A DNA stretch of 64,000 nucleotides from positions 1 through 64,000 of the forward strand of contig JAQXPG010000078.1 of assembly GCA_029100405.1 (NCBI GenBank), given 5' to 3'. The stretch comes from Lachnospiraceae bacterium. Lineage in GTDB: Bacteria > Bacillota > Clostridia > Lachnospirales > Lachnospiraceae. Shown piece by piece: positions 60,580 to 64,000 of the stretch. How positions within the stretch are numbered: the first letter of the stretch is position 1; each line of letters begins with the position of its first letter. Under the pieces are notes generated by a model. That model searched no databases and had not been told where the DNA came from. It worked only from the letters and a program-made list of their open reading frames with translations. Both the position numbers and the translations under genes were made by a program.

Positions 60580-61590
60580 TTACATTCTGGCAACCGGCAG
60601 AGATATTTTATCGATCCGGCGAAGCTCTTCCTCCGAGAAATCCGGCTGTTTTAAACTATCCAAATTCTCGAGAATCTGCTCCGCTTTCGATGCTCCGATC
60701 AAAACCGATGTCACTTCCTTCGAATGAAGGACAAAGGCAAGTGCCATCTGAGGAAGGGTCTGACCACGTTCCTTAGCCAAAGCATCCAATGAACGAATGG
60801 CTGCCTTCTTTTCCTCTGTTAAGTCGCTCGCATGAAGGAAGCGGCCATCTCTGGCTATTCTGGAATCCTTAGGGATGTCCTTCAAATACTTCTCGGAAAG
60901 GAGACCCTGAGCCAGAGGAGAAAAGCAGATAATCCCCATCCCGGTTCTCCCTGCGCTCTCCTTTAATCCGTTGTTTTCGATGGTTCGATCCAAAATCGAA
61001 TAACGATTCTGATGAATGATCAAGGGCAGGTGGATTTCCCTTGCAATCTGAACAGCCTTATCTGCCATTTCCCCGTTATAATTGGAAAGGCCGACATAAA
61101 GGGCCTTGCCGGAACGAACGATCTGGTCCAGAGCCATGATGGTCTCCTCAATCGGTGTATTCGGATCCATTCTGTGGTGATAGAAGATATCGACATAATC
61201 GAGCCCCATGCGTTTCAGAGACTGATCCAGAGATGCGATCAGATATTTTCGCGATCCCCAGTTTCCATAAGGACCCGGCCACATATCATATCCCGCCTTC
61301 GTAGAAATAATAAGCTGATCCCGATAAGGCATGAGATCTTCCTTTAGGATCTGACCGAAATTCGTCTCTGCTCTTCCATATTCCGGGCCATAATTATTGG
61401 CCAGATCAAAATGAGTAATGCCATGGTCAAAGGCCGTAAAAAGGAGCTTTTTCATATTGGAAAAGTCACTGTTACAACCGAAATTATGCCAAAGTCCCAG
61501 AGAGATCTTAGGAAGCATGAGACCGGATCTGCCTACATGTTGATATAAATCGGTATTGTCATAACGGTGTTCATCTGCCTGGTAAGTCAT
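60580..61590 (-). CDS. Aldo/keto reductase (YghZ/L-glyceraldehyde 3-phosphate reductase-like)
   Basis: NAD(P)H-dependent carbonyl reductase with the TIM-barrel fold. Catalytic motifs: THFDLANNYGPEYGRAETN (Asp and Tyr), ISTKAGYDMWPGPYGNWGSR (Lys) and YVDIFYHHRMDPNTP (His). The GPYGNWGSRKYL insert resembles the YghZ-type subfamily acting on L-glyceraldehyde 3-phosphate and methylglyoxal. I start at 61590 (MTYQADEHRYD) because AGGGGG precedes it; extension to 61662 is not supported. 336 residues, own terminator. Substrate is inferred from subfamily only. Confidence 0.9.
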   Translation of the reverse strand: MTYQADEHRYDNTDLYQHVGRSGLMLPKISLGLWHNFGCNSDFSNMKKLLFTAFDHGITHFDLANNYGPEYGRAETNFGQILKEDLMPYRDQLIISTKAGYDMWPGPYGNWGSRKYLIASLDQSLKRMGLDYVDIFYHHRMDPNTPIEETIMALDQIVRSGKALYVGLSNYNGEMADKAVQIAREIHLPLIIHQNRYSILDRTIENNGLKESAGRTGMGIICFSPLAQGLLSEKYLKDIPKDSRIARDGRFLHASDLTEEKKAAIRSLDALAKERGQTLPQMALAFVLHSKEVTSVLIGASKAEQILENLDSLKQPDFSEEELRRIDKISLPVARM

Positions 61591-61692
61591 CTCTTGTCCC
61601 CCTTGTTTCATTATTATTTCATTATTTCCAATCGTCTGAAAATGTTTCAGTATGAATGTCAAAAGCTTTTGATACCCGAATCAAAACCCATC

Positions 61693-62244
61693 CTATTTAT
61701 GAGAAAGGATCTCATGGCGCAATCGAAGATCTGCCTCCTCATCATGGGCTCGATAGGCTTCGTAGAGAGCCTTCTGATAGACGAGAAAAGCATGGTCAAA
61801 TTCCGGAACGGTATCCTTCCATAAGAATTCAGCCCCATTGACCGAGGCCCAGACATCCTGGGCAGACCGCCTGGCTCTCTCCTTCTCCTTAATGGTGATC
61901 AGACCGAGGAGTTTCTTTCCATAGCCCGGCTGATCCATCGTTGCGACGTAACGGCATGCCGAATCATAAAGAGCCTGATAGAGGCAGGCATCTGCCCTTT
62001 CCTGATCCAGTCCCTTCTGAACAAAGGTCTGACAGAGCAAAAATCCGAGTGCCTCCCAGATCTCCCTGGCTTTCCGAAGCCTGTTTCTGGCATTGCTGTA
62101 ATTGCTCCGGCTGTCTGAGATCGTGATCAGAGCCGTAAAGCTCTCAATAAAGCGATCTCTTTCCCCGAGATCTCTTCTTCCATGACAAAGCTTTTGGATC
62201 TCCTGTCTCAGCCCCTCTTCTAATGTTTCCTGCGTCTCTTCCAT
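61693..62244 (-). CDS. Uncharacterised all-helical protein
   Basis: 183 residues, no signal peptide, no membrane segment, no motif I recognise. It appears entirely helical and charged (IRKAREIWEALG-like stretches, KEKERARRSAQDVW, ADLRLRHEILSHK at the end). AAAGGAGAGGGGACAGC gives a strong ribosome site for the ATG at 62244, which lies inside the last 101 bases of the AlkD-like gene in a different frame. The two genes are therefore probably transcribed together. No function is assigned. Confidence 0.75.
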   Translation of the reverse strand: MEETQETLEEGLRQEIQKLCHGRRDLGERDRFIESFTALITISDSRSNYSNARNRLRKAREIWEALGFLLCQTFVQKGLDQERADACLYQALYDSACRYVATMDQPGYGKKLLGLITIKEKERARRSAQDVWASVNGAEFLWKDTVPEFDHAFLVYQKALYEAYRAHDEEADLRLRHEILSHK

Positions 62245-62965
62245 GCTGTCCCCTCTCCTTTATATCAATGTTCAAGCGATTCCTCATCGTCCGAAATTCT
62301 TCCCGCATCTCCTCCGAGATCGTCCTGGATTCTATGATCTTCTGCAGGATCATCCTCTGAATCGTGGGATCCAGGGAATTATTCCGGATCACCGGCATCA
62401 TTTCTTTTGGAAAATGGAGATAACATTCTGCCATGGCCCAGGCAATCGCCATTTTTGCATAGTACTTGTCTGCCTGCATTTCTTCCAAAGCTTCCACCGT
62501 TTTAGAAAGCCAGTGATCATCAATATAATAATCCAAAAGCATGACTGCAGCAAAGCGCTGTTCGTATTCCTTATCAGAATGAATGTAGGGCTGCAAAAAT
62601 AAGAAAAACGGCTCCTGGTCTTTTTTTACAAATTTTAAGGTTGAACAGAAGCTGTCGCAAACCGACCAGCTATTGATCTTCGGGACAAAGCCCCGGATCA
62701 GATCCAGCCTTTCTTCCATCGGGCAATTCATATAAGCTATGATCATACCCTGAAGCATCAATTCTTCCAGGCAGTTATCCGAAAGCTGTTTTAGATTCCA
62801 TCTTCCATCTTCCCGGGCAAGCTCTTTTGCCATTTTTCGAAGCTGCGGCAGACGAACACCAAGTATAGATGTGACGCCGGGAAGAAGACCCGAAGAAAAT
62901 TTCCGATAGTCTGCATCTGCATGTTTTTCCAGTTCTTTTCGGATCTCTTGCCGACTCCTTTTCAT
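62144..62965 (-). CDS. AlkD-like DNA alkylation repair HEAT-repeat protein
   Basis: HEAT-like helical repeat protein of the AlkD/DNA-alkylation-repair family, which removes N3- and N7-alkylated purines in characterised members. Motifs: FSSGLLPGVTSILGVRLPQL, MEERLDLIRGFVPKINSWSV CDSFCSTLKF and YAKMAIAWAMAECYLHFPKE. The family core ends near residue 232 (MRNRLNID). Another 41 basic residues continue in this frame over the start of the next gene, while TGA and TAA lie in other frames exactly where the core ends. A late frameshift that removed the old stop is plausible. 273 residues in total; AAAGGAG precedes the ATG. Confidence 0.85.
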   Translation of the reverse strand: MKRSRQEIRKELEKHADADYRKFSSGLLPGVTSILGVRLPQLRKMAKELAREDGRWNLKQLSDNCLEELMLQGMIIAYMNCPMEERLDLIRGFVPKINSWSVCDSFCSTLKFVKKDQEPFFLFLQPYIHSDKEYEQRFAAVMLLDYYIDDHWLSKTVEALEEMQADKYYAKMAIAWAMAECYLHFPKEMMPVIRNNSLDPTIQRMILQKIIESRTISEEMREEFRTMRNRLNIDIKERGQHGRDAGNIRRGAETGDPKALSWKKRSRGKRSLY

Positions 62966-63006
62966 CTTGTGACTTCCCTTCTCCTTTTCATCCGGCCGGT
63001 CTCAAA

Positions 63007-63870
63007 TCATTGTACAACAATGTCACCGTTTTGTGATCGAAGGGTCATGTCTTTTTCCCCTTTTCCGACTGTGATCTCCGATTTCGAATCAGGACTTCCG
63101 TCATAGATCCCGTCAGCGATGGAGATATCTCCTTCTCCTCCGGTCAGATGATAGCGGTATTCCGACAAATGATCTGACGGTTTTACTGACAGATCGCCCG
63201 TATCGCTGGTCAGATCTGTTGTTTCAAAGCAGATCTTCTCTGCTGTCACATCTCCATTGTCAGAAGAAGCATGAAGAGAATTGCCATTCCAATTGGAAAG
63301 GGAAAGATCTCCGTTTTTACTATTCAGCTTTACTGCATCTCCTGTAAGAGTCTGCCTGGAATGTAATTTCAAATCTCCATTCTCGCTGGAAATATTTACC
63401 GCCCTGATCGTAAGTTCCTGATCAAAAGCCACCGTAACATCACCGTTTGCTGTCGAAATGTCCCATTCTCCCATCGAAGAAAGCTCTTTGGGAACAATCA
63501 CTGTCAGAAGACCTGTGGGAGCCTTCCCGGTCGATGGATCTGAAATCACAAGGGCATCATTCTCCATATGATATACCGGAAAGCGGGACTTGTTTCCTCG
63601 GTAATTAAGTAAATAATCCGCACCGCTTTTCAAAGAGATATCCGCATTTTTCAACTCGATCCTGACACTGGAAAAAGGTTCGATCTCCTTTTTTGTTGTC
63701 TCGTTTCCTTCATTGTAGAAACCGAAGAAAAAATCATCGTCAGATATATGTAAGACCGGCATACCTATACGAGTAAAAGTACCATAGCAGATCGCTGCGA
63801 TGGTTGCCAGCGATAGAAGGGTGAGATAAATATTTCTTAGATATCTCTTTTTCTTTTCCATGAAATTCAC
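63007..63870 (-). CDS. DUF4097-family beta-strand repeat protein, membrane anchored
   Basis: 287 residues: an N-terminal membrane helix (about 13-33), then an extracytoplasmic right-handed beta-strand repeat domain of the DUF4097 type. The repeat is visible as recurrent NGD/TGD steps: TANGDVTV, SENGDLKL, SKNGDLSL, SDNGDVTA, SDTGDLSV, GEGDISI and SQNGDIVV, each about 20 residues apart. Function of the family is unknown; it often follows small membrane proteins and PadR-type regulators. The start used is a GTG at 63870 overlapping the previous stop (GTGA); an ATG at 63861 is the alternative. Confidence 0.88.
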   Translation of the reverse strand: MNFMEKKKRYLRNIYLTLLSLATIAAICYGTFTRIGMPVLHISDDDFFFGFYNEGNETTKKEIEPFSSVRIELKNADISLKSGADYLLNYRGNKSRFPVYHMENDALVISDPSTGKAPTGLLTVIVPKELSSMGEWDISTANGDVTVAFDQELTIRAVNISSENGDLKLHSRQTLTGDAVKLNSKNGDLSLSNWNGNSLHASSDNGDVTAEKICFETTDLTSDTGDLSVKPSDHLSEYRYHLTGGEGDISIADGIYDGSPDSKSEITVGKGEKDMTLRSQNGDIVVQ

Positions 63871-64000
63871 TCACCTTTCTCATTTCCAAAGATCGTATGG
63901 ATCAGGTTATTGACGATTGCTGCAATCGGCCAGATGATCCAGCTGATCGCCCAGGAAAAGGTCAGAAAGCTGATGATCAGATAAGCGCAGACGACGGTTG
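63867..64000 (-). CDS. C-terminal end of a small membrane protein (5' end outside window)
   Basis: I translated the minus strand from the right edge: 43 codons ending TGA at 63867-63869. The visible part is nearly all hydrophobic, with two possible membrane helices (VVCAYLIISFLTFSWAISWI and WPIAAIVNNLIHTIF), then GNEKGE at the end. It overlaps the DUF4097 gene by four bases, so the two are translationally coupled. Such pairs are commonly a membrane protein or a regulator with a membrane tail plus a DUF4097 protein. Family not identified. Confidence 0.6.
   Translation of the reverse strand, partial: TVVCAYLIISFLTFSWAISWIIWPIAAIVNNLIHTIFGNEKGE

Noticed and set aside
1..64000. CRISPR arrays, insertion sequences, prophage, integrons, rRNA
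   Set aside because: No spaced direct repeats, transposase, integrase or phage-structural genes seen on either strand; gene content is core chromosomal throughout.

Overview
The window looks like chromosomal core DNA of an anaerobic, low-to-mid G+C Gram-positive bacterium of the Clostridia, most like a Lachnospiraceae member. This rests on gene content and order: an rnfCDGEAB operon, a Na+-pumping biotin decarboxylase operon, PolC, the rimP-nusA-ylxR-ylxQ-infB-rbfA-nrnA-truB-ribF cluster, the pyrH-frr-uppS-cdsA-dxr-rseP-ispG-polC cluster, and an ispH gene followed by an S1-domain gene. Genus assignment is not possible by eye. Nearly every gene is on the minus strand; the one clear exception is the RNase H-like gene at 8323-9486. 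I see no phage, insertion sequence, CRISPR array or rRNA. There is one tRNA (Glu, CUC anticodon).

Layout, left to right (transcription runs right to left). 1-2586: proB, 5-formyl-THF cyclo-ligase and miaB (cut by the left edge). 2724-7942: the Rnf ferredoxin:NAD+ oxidoreductase, with a Rex-like operator upstream. 8323-9486: a plus-strand nuclease-like gene. 9634-13570: flavoprotein, cmk, ispH and an S1-domain gene. 13645-14574: an RpiR-type regulator. 14729-19879: a five-gene membrane decarboxylase operon with two carboxyltransferase subunits. 20067-21484: scpA-scpB. 21712-24181: rpsO-pnp. 24333-33216: the rimP/nusA/infB translation and RNA-processing operon. 33447-33518: tRNA-Glu. 33655-34671: galE. 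34745-35843: infC-rpmI-rplT with an attenuator leader and an apparent AUU start. 36200-49766: pyrH through polC, then pheA and a DUF815 ATPase. 49884-60312: a galactose/glucose transport and sensing locus. 60580-64000: aldo/keto reductase, an uncharacterised gene, an AlkD-like gene, a DUF4097 gene and the end of a membrane protein gene.

The most unusual region is 49884-60312. The binding protein MglB (59059-60312) appears to be a natural circular permutation of the glucose/galactose-binding fold: the segment that normally forms the N-terminus (first beta strands, with the ligand-contacting DxF motif) is at the C-terminus, and nearly all known sugar-contacting residues are present. Its permease MglC has an extra N-terminal cytosolic coiled-coil segment of about 210 residues. 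Beside the transporter lie a YesM/YesN-like two-component system and two more extracellular binding-protein genes, one of which has the ordinary, unpermuted galactose-binding order. This suggests a membrane sugar sensor that controls its own transporter.

A second unusual protein is NusA, whose N-terminal RNA-polymerase-binding domain appears twice in tandem, with a long acidic tail at the other end. Regulatory features worth attention are the Rex-like site at rnf, the infC leader with mutually exclusive hairpins, a hairpin directly in front of tRNA-Glu, and a palindrome upstream of mglB.
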